From: Cyclobacteriaceae bacterium
GTDB lineage: Bacteria; Bacteroidota; Bacteroidia; Cytophagales; Cyclobacteriaceae
Direction: 5' to 3'
Length of the DNA stretch: 57,949 nucleotides
Assembly (NCBI GenBank): GCA_028278225.1
Contig: JANQEU010000008.1
Span: forward strand, 1 to 57,949
Shown: positions 27,190 to 35,974 of the stretch, one piece after another
How the letters are laid out: each line of letters opens with the position of its first letter
Position numbering within the stretch: the stretch's first letter is position 1
The notes under the pieces: model-generated
Databases searched by the model: none
What the model was told of the DNA's origin: nothing
Seen by the model: the letters and a program-made list of their open reading frames with translations, nothing else
Made by a program: the position numbers and the translations under genes

Positions 27190-28215
27190 TTGGCAATAGA
27201 CAAAAAAAGTACCATAACCATAAAGGATATAGCCGGGGAATTGGGCATTTCGGCGTCAACTGTTTCCAGAGCTCTGGCAAACAGCCCGTTGGTCAAACCT
27301 GAAACCAGGGAAGCTGTCCAGGCGCTGGCAAAAAAATATAACTTTCAGCCCAACTACACGGCACTTTCCCTGAGGAGTAATCAGACCAAAACAATAGGTG
27401 TCATTATCCCTCAAATAGTTCATAACTTTTTCTCACTTGTGATCCGTGGGATTGAAGACTATTCCTATTCACAAGGTTACAGTGTAATTGTAAGTTCTTC
27501 GCAGGAGATCTATGAGAGAGAGGTCATGGATTCCCGAACGCTGCTGGCCGGTAGAGTAGACGGACTACTGGCTTGTATTTCAAAAGAAACCGGAAATTAT
27601 GATCACTTAAATGAATTTGTAGATCGAAACATTCCGCTGGTGTTATTCGATCGGGCTCCCGAAAAGGTGAACGCCACCAAAGTTGTTATTGATGACTTTC
27701 AGGCAGCCTATCTGGCCACCTCCCATCTCATCGAAAAAGAATGCCGGAAAATCTCATATATTGGAGGACCTGAAAACCTGAACATCTACAAAAGAAGGTT
27801 CGAGGGTTTCAAAGCCGCTCTGAAAGATCAAAATGTTGCGTTCCACCCGGAAATAGTCGTTCACTGTGAATCCGAAGATTTTGATGAGTGCGTCGATGCC
27901 ACGGCGAAGGTGACCGGGAGCACTTTCGATGGCTTATTTGCCACCACCGACATAATGGCGATTGCAGCTATTAAAAACATCAAGAAGAAAGGCTGGAAAA
28001 TTCCGGAAGATGTGGCAGTAATAGGATTTAGTAACTGGCCAATATCTTCTATTTATGAGCCATCTGTTTCAACTATTGATCAGCCGGGGTATGAAATGGG
28101 GAGGCGATCGGCGCAACTGCTGATCGAACAAATAAAGGATAAAGAAAACATTAGCATCAAAAAAGATATCCTACCCGTGGAACTGATTGAACGGGAAAGC
28201 TCAAAAAGAGCCTGA
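27190..28215 (+). CDS. LacI family transcriptional regulator, paralogue of the preceding gene
   Basis: The 341-residue protein is very similar in every segment to the gene before it (ITIKDIAGELGISASTVSRAL, NYTALSLRSNQTKTIGVIIP, SYIGGPENLNIYKRRFEGFK, DVAVIGFSNWPISSIYEPSVSTIDQP), so the two arose by tandem duplication. The start is TTG at 27190: it puts the HTH at the same distance from the N-terminus as in the paralogue, and an in-frame TAA lies 6 nt upstream. The sensor domains differ most, so the two may respond to different ligands or form heterodimers; this is inference. The end overlaps the convergent gene by 15 nt. Confidence 0.93.
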   Translation: MAIDKKSTITIKDIAGELGISASTVSRALANSPLVKPETREAVQALAKKYNFQPNYTALSLRSNQTKTIGVIIPQIVHNFFSLVIRGIEDYSYSQGYSVIVSSSQEIYEREVMDSRTLLAGRVDGLLACISKETGNYDHLNEFVDRNIPLVLFDRAPEKVNATKVVIDDFQAAYLATSHLIEKECRKISYIGGPENLNIYKRRFEGFKAALKDQNVAFHPEIVVHCESEDFDECVDATAKVTGSTFDGLFATTDIMAIAAIKNIKKKGWKIPEDVAVIGFSNWPISSIYEPSVSTIDQPGYEMGRRSAQLLIEQIKDKENISIKKDILPVELIERESSKRA

Positions 28216-29103
28216 AGGCCGGTATTCGGTCAACACACCGTTGTCTTTATATTGATACAAAGACCTGTTGACAAACACAATTTGCCTGGAATTACCTTCA
28301 TCTATAGACTTTAGCACTAGGTTGGGGCTTGTCATGTCCACGCGATAATAGTTTACGGTCATTTCTCCTGTCGCCTCAATGAGCATCTCATAATATCTGT
28401 CAATAATCGGATCATGTCCGATGAAGCCGGTTCTCATCTTTCGCCTGTCCTCGTATTCTTCAAATGACAACAGGTACTCTGTCTGTCTCTCCGTAAATCT
28501 TTTTTTATTGCCCGAAACATGTTCTCCCAGTAACAGGTCGAATATCATGTTTTCATTTTTTTCCGGATCATAGAAATTCCGGATATTCGTTGCGAACTGG
28601 ACTATTTCCTGTAAAGAAGCCAGTATGCCTTCGGAATAACCCGGTATACTGTCTTCCAGGTACTGAGGGATAGAAAAATGTATGTATGACTGGGCAGTGG
28701 CCGGTTCGCCGTTGATTGTTTTGCCGATTAGTTTTTCATGCTTCACAGTTTCCAGGCGAATCAGTTGGCCCCTTACAATTAATCCCTGGTTTTCATTGAC
28801 AGGCTCTTTCGTGATCTTGTACGGATTTAGATCTTCCAGCTTAAAATGTCTTTCAGTATACTTTTTCCCGATGACCAGCATCGGTTTTTTTGAAGAGGTA
28901 CTTTTGAACCTGATCATTTGCATTTCTCCATCATAGCTGAACCTGTTTATATACCAGGTCCTCTGATCCCTATTGTAATAAGTGTATGAGAGTTTTTTCT
29001 CCAATTCCTCTATCTGCTGAAAGTATTTGGCAGTGTCCATCTGAGCAAATGCACCATTGGAGAGTATGAAAATAAGTACTGACAGAATAGTGGTTGGTTT
29101 CAT
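28201..29103 (-). CDS. Secreted protein of unknown function
   Basis: The 300-residue protein starts with a signal peptide (MKPTTILSVLIFILSNGAFAQ, cleavage after residue 21). I recognise no domain. The mature part mixes helices at the N-terminus (YFQQIEELEKKLSYTYYNR) with beta-rich segments (MQMIRFKSTSSKKPMLVIGKKY, LVLKSIDEGNSRQIVFVNRSLYQY) and is highly charged. It is monocistronic, convergent with the second lacI-type gene and divergent from the Rrf2 regulator of the nos cluster. A periplasmic location is inferred. Confidence 0.75.
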   Translation of the reverse strand: MKPTTILSVLIFILSNGAFAQMDTAKYFQQIEELEKKLSYTYYNRDQRTWYINRFSYDGEMQMIRFKSTSSKKPMLVIGKKYTERHFKLEDLNPYKITKEPVNENQGLIVRGQLIRLETVKHEKLIGKTINGEPATAQSYIHFSIPQYLEDSIPGYSEGILASLQEIVQFATNIRNFYDPEKNENMIFDLLLGEHVSGNKKRFTERQTEYLLSFEEYEDRRKMRTGFIGHDPIIDRYYEMLIEATGEMTVNYYRVDMTSPNLVLKSIDEGNSRQIVFVNRSLYQYKDNGVLTEYRPSGSF

Positions 29104-29307
29104 CTTATAATAGGGTCTGCTTGCATGAATCCAATTGCTGTGTAAAAGGTAAACGAAAAGAAACGAATAACTAAATTTTATTAACCAATGACTTTAAAAA
29201 TTATTGTTCTACTAATTTAGATTTTAACTTACATTGTTTCCAAAGACTAAATTACAATAATATAGTAAACCCCTCTTTTTGGAAAATTTATATAACCGGT
29301 TAATGAG

Positions 29308-29736
29308 ATGATTGGAAGGTCAGGACAATACGCGATAAGAGCATTGCTCTTTTTGACTACAATTGAAAAAAACAGAAAAGCGGGAATTGATGAAATAGCG
29401 GAGGCTATTGGCTCTCCCAAGCATTACACGGGCAAGGTCCTCCAGATCCTGAGTAGAAAAAAAATTGTTAGTTCCCAAAAAGGACCTTCCGGTGGGTTTT
29501 ATCTAAATCAAACACAGAAAAAAAACAACCTGCTGAAGGTACTCAGCGCTTTTGATGATGACCGAATCCTTGGTGATTGTATTCTGGGACTGAAGGAATG
29601 TTCTTCAACGAAACCCTGCCCGGTTCACCATGAGTATGAAGATATCCGCGACAAACTCAATATCCTGTTTTTGAATACATTGATTGAAGATCTGAGCGAA
29701 GAATTGATCTCTCAAAATGTTTTTCTGAAGAGTTAA
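29308..29736 (+). CDS. Rrf2 family Fe-S transcriptional regulator
   Basis: The 142-residue protein has the Rrf2 winged helix (SGQYAIRALLFLTTIEKN, IDEIAEAIGSPKHYTGKVLQIL, KKIVSSQKGPSGGFYL). Three cysteines at residues 91, 98 and 104 (GDCILGLKECSSTKPCPVH) match the Fe-S ligand spacing of IscR and NsrR. It stands directly upstream of the nos cluster in the same direction, which points to sensing of nitric oxide or redox state and control of the nos genes. It could equally be a general redox regulator. The AT-rich upstream region has CTAAWTT-type repeats (29171, 29212, 29247) that may be its own sites; this is weak. Confidence 0.88.
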   Translation: MIGRSGQYAIRALLFLTTIEKNRKAGIDEIAEAIGSPKHYTGKVLQILSRKKIVSSQKGPSGGFYLNQTQKKNNLLKVLSAFDDDRILGDCILGLKECSSTKPCPVHHEYEDIRDKLNILFLNTLIEDLSEELISQNVFLKS

Positions 29737-29795
29737 ATCCATCCCAATAAAAGATATAGAGGTATTTATATCCACAGTTATATCATCCAAAAAAG

Positions 29796-29838
29796 TGATT
29801 AAAGTCATAATAATCGACTTTACCTCCCCATACTTTAG
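29796..29838 (+). promoter_or_regulatory. Crp/Fnr-type operator and -7 box of the nos operon
   Basis: TGATTAAAGTCA (29796-29807) fits the Crp/Fnr family pattern TGAT-N4-ATCA with one mismatch. 23 nt downstream is TACTTTAG (29831-29838), close to the Bacteroidota -7 box TAnnTTTG. This puts the operator centre roughly 40 nt upstream of the expected transcript start, the usual place for activation. A second copy with the same spacing lies at 44959-45001. Binding by an Fnr/Crp-like activator is inferred. Confidence 0.65.
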
Positions 29839-29861
29839 CCTTTCAAATAACCTTAAATCAG

Positions 29862-30338
29862 ATGAGACTAAACACATTAGGATTAATTATCGGAGTACTT
29901 CTCCTATTTTCCTGCGGCGGAGGGCAGAGTAAGATTGATCAGATCAAGGAACAATCCAAAATGGCTGAACCGACCTCGTTGGAGGAAGCTGAAGCCAAGT
30001 GGAAGGATTATTACGGGGTTGGACCTATCACGTCGTCTTTCTCAGTGCCGGATGAGGTAGATCAGGAACTTGCGGCAACAGGGAAACAAATTTATGATCT
30101 TAAATGTACCGCATGCCATAAGGCTGATAAAAGATTCATAGGTCCTGCGCCGAAAGATATTCTGACCAGAAGGACTCCGGCCTGGGTCATGAATATGATA
30201 CTCAACCCGGAAGAAATGGTACTAAAGGATCCTCTGGCCAAGCAACTTCTTATTGCATATAATGGCTCACCAATGGCTAATCAAAACCTCACCGAGGAAG
30301 AAGCAAGAGCTGTATTAGAATATTTCAGAACGTTATAA
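29862..30338 (+). CDS. Lipoprotein c-type cytochrome of the nos cluster
   Basis: The 158-residue monohaem cytochrome c is lipid-anchored (MRLNTLGLIIGVLLLFSC, Cys18). It has one haem motif, CTACH (Cys82, Cys85, His86), and a likely axial Met138 in NGSPMANQ, in the class I cytochrome c layout (QIYDLKCTACHKADKRFIGPAP, MILNPEEM). Small cytochromes like this are part of clade II nos clusters and are thought to pass electrons to NosZ. It is the first gene after the Crp/Fnr-type site, 15 nt before the fasciclin gene. Confidence 0.88.
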   Translation: MRLNTLGLIIGVLLLFSCGGGQSKIDQIKEQSKMAEPTSLEEAEAKWKDYYGVGPITSSFSVPDEVDQELAATGKQIYDLKCTACHKADKRFIGPAPKDILTRRTPAWVMNMILNPEEMVLKDPLAKQLLIAYNGSPMANQNLTEEEARAVLEYFRTL

Positions 30339-30352
30339 AACCCAACAAAACC

Positions 30353-30916
30353 ATGAAATCGACATTTTCAAGAGTTCTTACATTGTTGAGTATTGTCATC
30401 CTCATAGGAGGATGCAGTACATCGTCCCAGACAGGGGAAACGGAATCAGCGGCCGTGACGCATCCTTTAGGACAGGCTTCAGTGTCAGATGACGTATCGG
30501 ATGCCAACATTCTTCAGGTAGCAATCGGCTCGGAAGCTCACTCAACTCTGGTTGCCGCTGTTCAGGCTGCCCAAATTGAGCATGTTCTTGTCAATGCCGG
30601 CCCTTTGACAGTATTTGCGCCTACGAATGACGCCTTTGCAAAACTGCCGGAAGGAACGGTAGAAGACTTGTTGAAGCCGGAAAACAAATCCACACTGGCA
30701 ACCGTTCTAACCAGACATGCAGCACCCGGATCCTTTAATCCGGATGCATTGAAGAAAGAAGCCCAGAAGGGCAGAAAGCTGTACATGGCTACCGGAGACT
30801 ACCTTGAGGTAACCACTGAAGGCGATGATGTCTTTATTAATGGCATCAAAGTCGTCGCTTCCATTCAGACTTCCAATGGTATTATCAATGTCATCGAAGA
30901 AGTGATCCTTCTTTGA
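30353..30916 (+). CDS. Fasciclin domain lipoprotein
   Basis: The 187-residue lipoprotein (MKSTFSRVLTLLSIVILIGGC, Cys21) carries one fasciclin (FAS1) domain, seen from the conserved H1 box (GPLTVFAPTNDAFAKLPEGTV), the middle segment (LATVLTRHAAPGSF) and the H2-like end (IQTSNGIINVIEEVIL). FAS1 domains mediate adhesion or protein contacts. Its place between the cytochrome and nosZ, with 35 nt to nosZ, suggests a structural or assembly role at the membrane for the N2O reductase system. That role is inference; a fasciclin gene is not a core nos gene. Confidence 0.88.
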   Translation: MKSTFSRVLTLLSIVILIGGCSTSSQTGETESAAVTHPLGQASVSDDVSDANILQVAIGSEAHSTLVAAVQAAQIEHVLVNAGPLTVFAPTNDAFAKLPEGTVEDLLKPENKSTLATVLTRHAAPGSFNPDALKKEAQKGRKLYMATGDYLEVTTEGDDVFINGIKVVASIQTSNGIINVIEEVILL

Positions 30917-30951
30917 CCTAACCTATTTAGCAATTGCAAAAATTATCAACT

Positions 30952-32907
30952 ATGAAATCACATATTAAATACCTAACAATTTTCACCATCGCCGTGCTCA
31001 TGGCGTTTAGCTGCGGACAGACCGGTGGCACCAGCGGAGCACTTGGTGGCGATCTTGCTTCAAGGTCTTTTGTACCTCCCGGTGAGCATGACGAATTCTA
31101 TGCTTTCATTTCGGGAGGATTCAGTGGTCAGTTGGCCATTCATGGTCTTCCGTCAGGTCGACTTTTTAAAGTTATCCCCGTTTTCTCCGTAGATGCGGAA
31201 AAAGCATACGGATTCAATGAGGAAACCAAGCCGATGCTGGAAACTTCCTATGGTTCTATTCCCTGGGATGACTCACACCACCCGGATCTCTCACAAACCA
31301 ACGGGGAAGTAGATGGTAGATGGTGTTTCATCAATGCCAACAATACTCCACGTATTGCAAGGATCAGCCTCTCTACTTTTGAAACGGAGGAGATCATTGA
31401 ATTACCCAATAGTGCAGGAAATCATAGTTCCTCATTTGTAACCGAAAACACCGAATACGTCGTTGCGGGAACCAGATTTGGTGTTCCATTCCCCCAAAGA
31501 GACATTTCTATCGATGACTATAAGGGGAATTTCAAAGGAGCTATCTCATTCATCAGTGTTGATCAGGAAACCGGCAGGTTCAACCTGGAATTTCAGATCA
31601 TGATGCCTGGTTTTGACTATGACCTGGCGCATCCCGGTAGAGCAGCCTCCCATGGATGGATGTTCTTCTCTACATATAATACGGAAGAGGCCAATACATT
31701 GCTTGAAGTCAATGCTTCACAAAATGACAAGGACTTCATCGCTGCAATTAACTGGAAGAAAGCTGAAGAATATATTGCACAGGGCAATTTCACTGAAATG
31801 CCTTCAAGATATGCGCACAATGTTTGGGATGAAAGTACCCAGATGGCCACTTCAACCATGAAGACCTCAGTGAGAGTTCTTGATCCCGAGAAGTGCCCTG
31901 GACTTGTATACTTCCTCCCTACTCCCAAGTCTCCTCACGGGTGTGACGTGGATCCAACTGGTGAATACATAATAGGTAGTGGAAAGCTTGCTGCTGCAAT
32001 GACAGCCCATTCATTCACCAAGATGCTGGATGCTATTGAAAATGAAAAATTCGATGGCGACGCTTACGGTATTCCAATCATAAACTATGATGATGTTGTA
32101 GCCGGTGTTGTTCAGCAGGCAGGTCTTGGACCATTGCACACTGAATTTGATGACAAAGGCCATGGATATACCACTTTCTTCATTAGCTCTGAAGTTGTCA
32201 AGTGGAAAGTAGGTACATGGGAAGTTGTTGACAGGCAGCCCACTTATTACTCAGTTGGACACCTTATGATTCCGGGAGGAAACTCTCAGAAACCATTTGG
32301 TAAATATGTGGTGGCAATGAACAAAATCACCAAAGACAGGTATCTGCCTACCGGACCGGAATTATGTCAGTCCGCGCAGCTTTATGATATCTCCGGTGAG
32401 AAAATGGAATTGTTGCTGGACTTTCCGACAGTGGGTGAGCCCCACTATGCTGCCGGATGCCCTGCAGATCTGATCAAGCCAAATCAGATGAAGTTCTATC
32501 CTCTGGAAGAAAACAATCACCCTTATGCCACTAAGACTGAAGCGGATGCCAGGGTCGAGCGTGATGGTAACGAAGTACACATTTATATGACAACTATCAG
32601 AAGTCACTTTGCTCCTGATAATATCGAGGGAATCAAGGTAGGTGATAAGGTTTATTTCCACGTAACCAATCTTGAGCAGGATTACGACGTGCCTCATGGC
32701 ATAAGCATGATTGGTGCAAACACTTCTGAATTATTGATCATGCCGGGACAAACGGAAACATTTGTATGGGAGCCCAAGCAGGTGGGCGTATGGCCGTTCT
32801 ACTGTACTGACTTCTGTTCTGCTCTTCACCAGGAAATGCAGGGCTATGTCAGAGTATCGCCACGATCATCCAATATTGGTCTCAGTTGGAGTCTTGATGG
32901 TGAATAA
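30952..32907 (+). CDS. nosZ: Nitrous oxide reductase, clade II (Sec-dependent)
   Basis: NosZ reduces N2O to N2 in the periplasm. The 651-residue product has the CuZ-binding histidines in the N-terminal propeller (DDSHHPDLSQTNG, His109/110; AHPGRAASHGW, His227 and His234; GPLHTEFDDKGHGYTTFF). The C-terminal cupredoxin domain carries the CuA site (His582 in DVPHGISM; Cys618, Cys622, His626 and Met629 in YCTDFCSALHQEM). The N-terminus lacks a twin-arginine motif and reads as a Sec lipoprotein signal (TIFTIAVLMAFSC, Cys21), typical of clade II enzymes. I use the ATG at 30952; an in-frame TTG at 30934 is less likely. A hairpin terminator follows the stop. Confidence 0.97.
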   Translation: MKSHIKYLTIFTIAVLMAFSCGQTGGTSGALGGDLASRSFVPPGEHDEFYAFISGGFSGQLAIHGLPSGRLFKVIPVFSVDAEKAYGFNEETKPMLETSYGSIPWDDSHHPDLSQTNGEVDGRWCFINANNTPRIARISLSTFETEEIIELPNSAGNHSSSFVTENTEYVVAGTRFGVPFPQRDISIDDYKGNFKGAISFISVDQETGRFNLEFQIMMPGFDYDLAHPGRAASHGWMFFSTYNTEEANTLLEVNASQNDKDFIAAINWKKAEEYIAQGNFTEMPSRYAHNVWDESTQMATSTMKTSVRVLDPEKCPGLVYFLPTPKSPHGCDVDPTGEYIIGSGKLAAAMTAHSFTKMLDAIENEKFDGDAYGIPIINYDDVVAGVVQQAGLGPLHTEFDDKGHGYTTFFISSEVVKWKVGTWEVVDRQPTYYSVGHLMIPGGNSQKPFGKYVVAMNKITKDRYLPTGPELCQSAQLYDISGEKMELLLDFPTVGEPHYAAGCPADLIKPNQMKFYPLEENNHPYATKTEADARVERDGNEVHIYMTTIRSHFAPDNIEGIKVGDKVYFHVTNLEQDYDVPHGISMIGANTSELLIMPGQTETFVWEPKQVGVWPFYCTDFCSALHQEMQGYVRVSPRSSNIGLSWSLDGE

Positions 32908-32937
32908 ACACGGAATAATTTCAATTTATAACAATAA

Positions 32938-32973
32938 CGAGATTGCCGGACTAGCTCCGGCATCTCGCTTTTT
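32938..32973 (+). terminator. Intrinsic terminator/attenuator between nosZ and the nos accessory genes
   Basis: CGAGA-T-TGCCGGA (32938-32950) pairs with TCCGGCATCTCG (32956-32967) through a 5-nt loop with a single bulged T, followed by CTTTTT. The hairpin starts 30 nt after the nosZ stop and the next gene starts 12 nt after the T-run. It probably makes nosZ mRNA more abundant than the accessory part. Confidence 0.75.
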
Positions 32974-32985
32974 AATCCATATACA

Positions 32986-33576
32986 ATGAAAATATCCAGG
33001 ATACTCATGATCGTTGGGGCGTTGCTCCTCCTGTCCTTATTTGTTTTTCCTCTTTGGAATATTTCTTTACTGGCGCCTCAGTATCCCGAACCTATTGGCA
33101 TGGATATCTGGATAAATAAGATCACGGATCATAATCCGAATGATATTCAAAACATAAACATTCTTAACCATTACGTTGGTATGCAGGATATCCCGGAGGA
33201 GATGGAGGAGTTTCGCATATTCCCGCCAGTGGTCATAACTATGGCTGTACTTGGAGTGATCTTTGGATTAATAGGAAACAGAAAACTGTATTTGGCATGG
33301 TTCATAATAATGGCCATGCTTGGAAGTGCCGGAATGTATGACTTCTATCTCTGGGAGTACGACTACGGACATAACTTAAAAGATACCGCGGCCATCAAGT
33401 TCACAGATTCCGAAGGTAACCCTATGGCCTACCAGCCCCCATTGATAGGCTCAAAAACAATCTTAAACTTCAAAGCCATCTCTTCCCCGATGATCGGAGC
33501 TTATCTTATGTTCCTTGGTATGGCTTTGTCTCTTTATGCATTTTTCAAGGGAAAGAAAGAGGCTGAGCATGGCTAG
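32986..33576 (+). CDS. Membrane protein of the clade II nos cluster (NosB-like position)
   Basis: The 196-residue protein has four hydrophobic helices: residues about 5-22 (LMIVGALLLLSLFVFPLW), 80-97 (PPVVITMAVLGVIFGLIG), 102-118 (LAWFIIMAMLGSAGMY) and 165-185 (IGAYLMFLGMALSLYAFF). The loop between the first two carries MDIWINKITDHNPNDIQNINILNH-type sequence with His residues. Clade II nos clusters often encode a membrane protein at this place (called NosB in some species); I cannot tell from sequence alone whether this is the same family. The end overlaps the start of nosL by 8 nt. Confidence 0.75.
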   Translation: MKISRILMIVGALLLLSLFVFPLWNISLLAPQYPEPIGMDIWINKITDHNPNDIQNINILNHYVGMQDIPEEMEEFRIFPPVVITMAVLGVIFGLIGNRKLYLAWFIIMAMLGSAGMYDFYLWEYDYGHNLKDTAAIKFTDSEGNPMAYQPPLIGSKTILNFKAISSPMIGAYLMFLGMALSLYAFFKGKKEAEHG

Positions 33577-34000
33577 AATTTCTGTAATACTTATGGTAAT
33601 CGCCCTTTGGGGATGTGAGGTGAAGCCCAGTAAAATCAACTATGGCTCTGATGCTTGTCATTATTGCAAAATGTCAATAGTTGACGCACAACATGCCAGT
33701 GAAATTGTCACAGTGAAAGGTAAGGCCTTCAAATATGATGCGATAGAGTGCATGATGAATCATCTCCAGGAATGGGATCAGGCTGAGCCAAAACTATATC
33801 TGGTGTCAGATTATGACAATCCCAAATCCCTGATCGACGCAACAAAGGCACATTACGTTATATCACAGGCCATACCCAGCCCGATGGGCGAGTTCCTCAC
33901 TGCTTTTGAAAATCCCACATCCAGGGACAGTATACTGGAGAACAATGAAGGGTTGGGCCTGACCTGGGAGGAATTAAAGGAAGAGTTTAGGAGAGATTAG
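33569..34000 (+). CDS. nosL: NosL copper chaperone lipoprotein
   Basis: NosL binds Cu(I) and delivers copper for the NosZ centres at the outer face of the membrane. The 143-residue product starts at the ATG at 33569 (MARISVILMVIALWGC, lipidated Cys16), overlapping the preceding stop; a longer frame from 33515 only duplicates the neighbour in another frame. The NosL copper motif is present (DACHYCKMSIVD, a CxxCxM), as are the family segments KGKAFKYDAIECM and YLVSDYDNPKSLIDATKA. It sits in the usual order before nosD. Confidence 0.93.
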   Translation: MARISVILMVIALWGCEVKPSKINYGSDACHYCKMSIVDAQHASEIVTVKGKAFKYDAIECMMNHLQEWDQAEPKLYLVSDYDNPKSLIDATKAHYVISQAIPSPMGEFLTAFENPTSRDSILENNEGLGLTWEELKEEFRRD

Positions 34001-34009
34001 GTTCTCCTT

Positions 34010-35269
34010 TTGATTGAAGTGTACTATTTTTTCGCCGTGGTAAAACAACCTGTAGTATTCCTCTGCTTTTTTTTGCTTGCCATTTGCTCCCAGGCAAAGG
34101 TGATCACCGTTTGTGAGGACTGCGAGATTGATAATATTTCAGTGGCAGTTGCACAAGCTCAGCCTCACGATACAATACTTTTTGAGGCAGGCAGGTATAG
34201 TGCGGTCAACATCGAACTGGTAAAACCGGTGACACTAATTGGCAGGAAGGGGGCGGAACTGGATGGGGAGGCCAAAGGATACATTCTCAAAATACTGGCT
34301 GACAGTATAAGTGTACAAGGATTGAGGCTGCTCAATGCCGGCAAGAGCTATACCAAGGACTTTGCCGCTATCTACACTTACAGAGCCGAACACTTCACCA
34401 TCAGCAAAAATGAAATAGTGGGTCCGTTTTTTGGTCTCCTGATCGAAAAATCGTCAAATGGTTTGATCAGTAACAATACCATCTACGGTCAGTCGATCAG
34501 GGAAGACGACTCCGGTAATGGTATCCACTTGTGGCACTGCAAGAATGTCCTTGTGAGCGGAAATGAGATCTATGGATTGCGGGATGGTATCTACCTGGAA
34601 TTCGTTGAAAATAGTACAATCAGGGAAAACTTCAGCCATGACAATATACGGTACGGGCTTCATTTTATGTTTTCCAATAATGATAAATATATCGGAAATA
34701 CTTTTCAAAATAATGGATCGGGTGTGGCTGTAATGTTCTCAAAGTTTATTGTGATGAAGAATAATCTGTTTGTCAAAAACTGGGGGACAGCATCATATGG
34801 ATTACTTCTCAAAGAAATATATGATGCTGAAGTGCAAGAGAATCAATTCATAGAGAATACCATTGCAGTTTTTACAGAAGGATCAACACGGGTAAACTAT
34901 TTGAATAACCATTTTGAGCGCAATGGCTGGGCCATCAAGGTTTCCGGAGGATGTTACACAAATATCTTTGCTATGAACAATTTTCTGGGTAATTCATTTG
35001 ACGTTTCATACAATAGCAAGATGAACGACAATAAATTCGAAGGAAACTACTGGGGCAGCTACAATGGATATGATCTGGACAAGGATGGCCGTGGCGATGT
35101 ACCTCACAGGCCTGTGAAACTATTCTCTTATGTTGTCAATGAGACTCCGGAAACCGTGATCCTGCTCAGAAGCCTGTTTGTAGATATCATTAACTTTTCA
35201 GAGAAAGTATCTCCCGTCTTCACCCCGGATGAACTGGTTGATCTTAGCCCCTCAATGACCCAATTCTGA
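34010..35269 (+). CDS. nosD: NosD periplasmic copper-site maturation protein
   Basis: NosD is a secreted right-handed beta-helix protein needed, with the NosFY transporter, to mature the CuZ centre. The protein shows the parallel beta-helix repeats (FTISKNEIVGPFFGLLIEKS, GLISNNTIYGQ, NVLVSGNEIYGLRDGIYLE, NSTIRENFSHDNIRYGLHFM) and the C-terminal NosD end (GNYWGSYNGYDLDKDGRGDVPHRP). The signal peptide ends near LAICSQAKV. There is no ATG: TTG at 34010 gives 419 residues, while GTG at 34037 (MVKQPVVFLCFFLL) gives a neater signal peptide. The stop is directly followed by the nosF ATG with no gap. Confidence 0.93.
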   Translation: MIEVYYFFAVVKQPVVFLCFFLLAICSQAKVITVCEDCEIDNISVAVAQAQPHDTILFEAGRYSAVNIELVKPVTLIGRKGAELDGEAKGYILKILADSISVQGLRLLNAGKSYTKDFAAIYTYRAEHFTISKNEIVGPFFGLLIEKSSNGLISNNTIYGQSIREDDSGNGIHLWHCKNVLVSGNEIYGLRDGIYLEFVENSTIRENFSHDNIRYGLHFMFSNNDKYIGNTFQNNGSGVAVMFSKFIVMKNNLFVKNWGTASYGLLLKEIYDAEVQENQFIENTIAVFTEGSTRVNYLNNHFERNGWAIKVSGGCYTNIFAMNNFLGNSFDVSYNSKMNDNKFEGNYWGSYNGYDLDKDGRGDVPHRPVKLFSYVVNETPETVILLRSLFVDIINFSEKVSPVFTPDELVDLSPSMTQF

Positions 35270-35974
35270 ATGATTAACACTGAAAATCTAAGTAAACGAT
35301 TCGGCCAGGTCCAGGTACTTGAAGACATAAATTTTACCGTCGAAAACTCAGGAGTAATTGCGGTCCTGGGCCCTAATGGGTCAGGGAAAACAACAATACT
35401 TAAAATCATCCTGGGAATGGTGATCCCCCAAAGCGGAAGCGTTGATTTCGGTAATGCCTCCATACTCGGACAATGGAAATACCGCAGGCAGATCGGCTAC
35501 CTGCCACAGATCGCAAGGTTCCCCGATAATCTAAAGGTCAGGGAATTGATAAATATGATCAAAGACATAAGAGGCGAACCGGCAAACGAAGATCACCTTA
35601 TAAACCTGTTCGGGTTAAATAAATTTTTGCAGAAGAGGCTGGGAAACCTCTCTGGAGGGACCAGGCAGAAAGTTAACATTGTACTCACCTTCATGTTTGA
35701 TACGCCGTTACTGATTCTGGATGAACCAACCGCCGGCCTGGATCCGGTATCGCTCATTCACCTGAAGGAACTGATAGAAAAGGAAAAAAAGAAAGGAAAG
35801 ACCATTCTGATCACCACCCACATCATGAGCCTTGTTGAGGAAATAGCAGATGAAATTATTTTCCTGCTGGAGGGGAAAATATACTTTCAGGGAACTGTGA
35901 AACAATTAGAAAAAATGACAGGACAGAATGATCTTGAACATGCCATTGCCAAAGTTTTAAGAGAGGATGATTAA
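35270..35974 (+). CDS. nosF: NosF ABC transporter ATP-binding protein
   Basis: The 234-residue ATPase energises the NosFY complex for NosD-dependent copper-site assembly. Walker A is GPNGSGKTT (residues 34-42), the ABC signature is LSGGTRQK (about 128-135), Walker B is LLILDEPTAGLDP (about 145-157) and the H-loop is TTHIM. Length is normal. The start abuts the nosD stop and its end overlaps nosY by 8 nt, so the three are translated together. Confidence 0.95.
   Translation: MINTENLSKRFGQVQVLEDINFTVENSGVIAVLGPNGSGKTTILKIILGMVIPQSGSVDFGNASILGQWKYRRQIGYLPQIARFPDNLKVRELINMIKDIRGEPANEDHLINLFGLNKFLQKRLGNLSGGTRQKVNIVLTFMFDTPLLILDEPTAGLDPVSLIHLKELIEKEKKKGKTILITTHIMSLVEEIADEIIFLLEGKIYFQGTVKQLEKMTGQNDLEHAIAKVLREDD

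Noticed and set aside
30952-32907. Clade I (Tat-exported) NosZ
   Set aside because: No twin-arginine motif and no nosR in the cluster; the signal is Sec/lipoprotein type.
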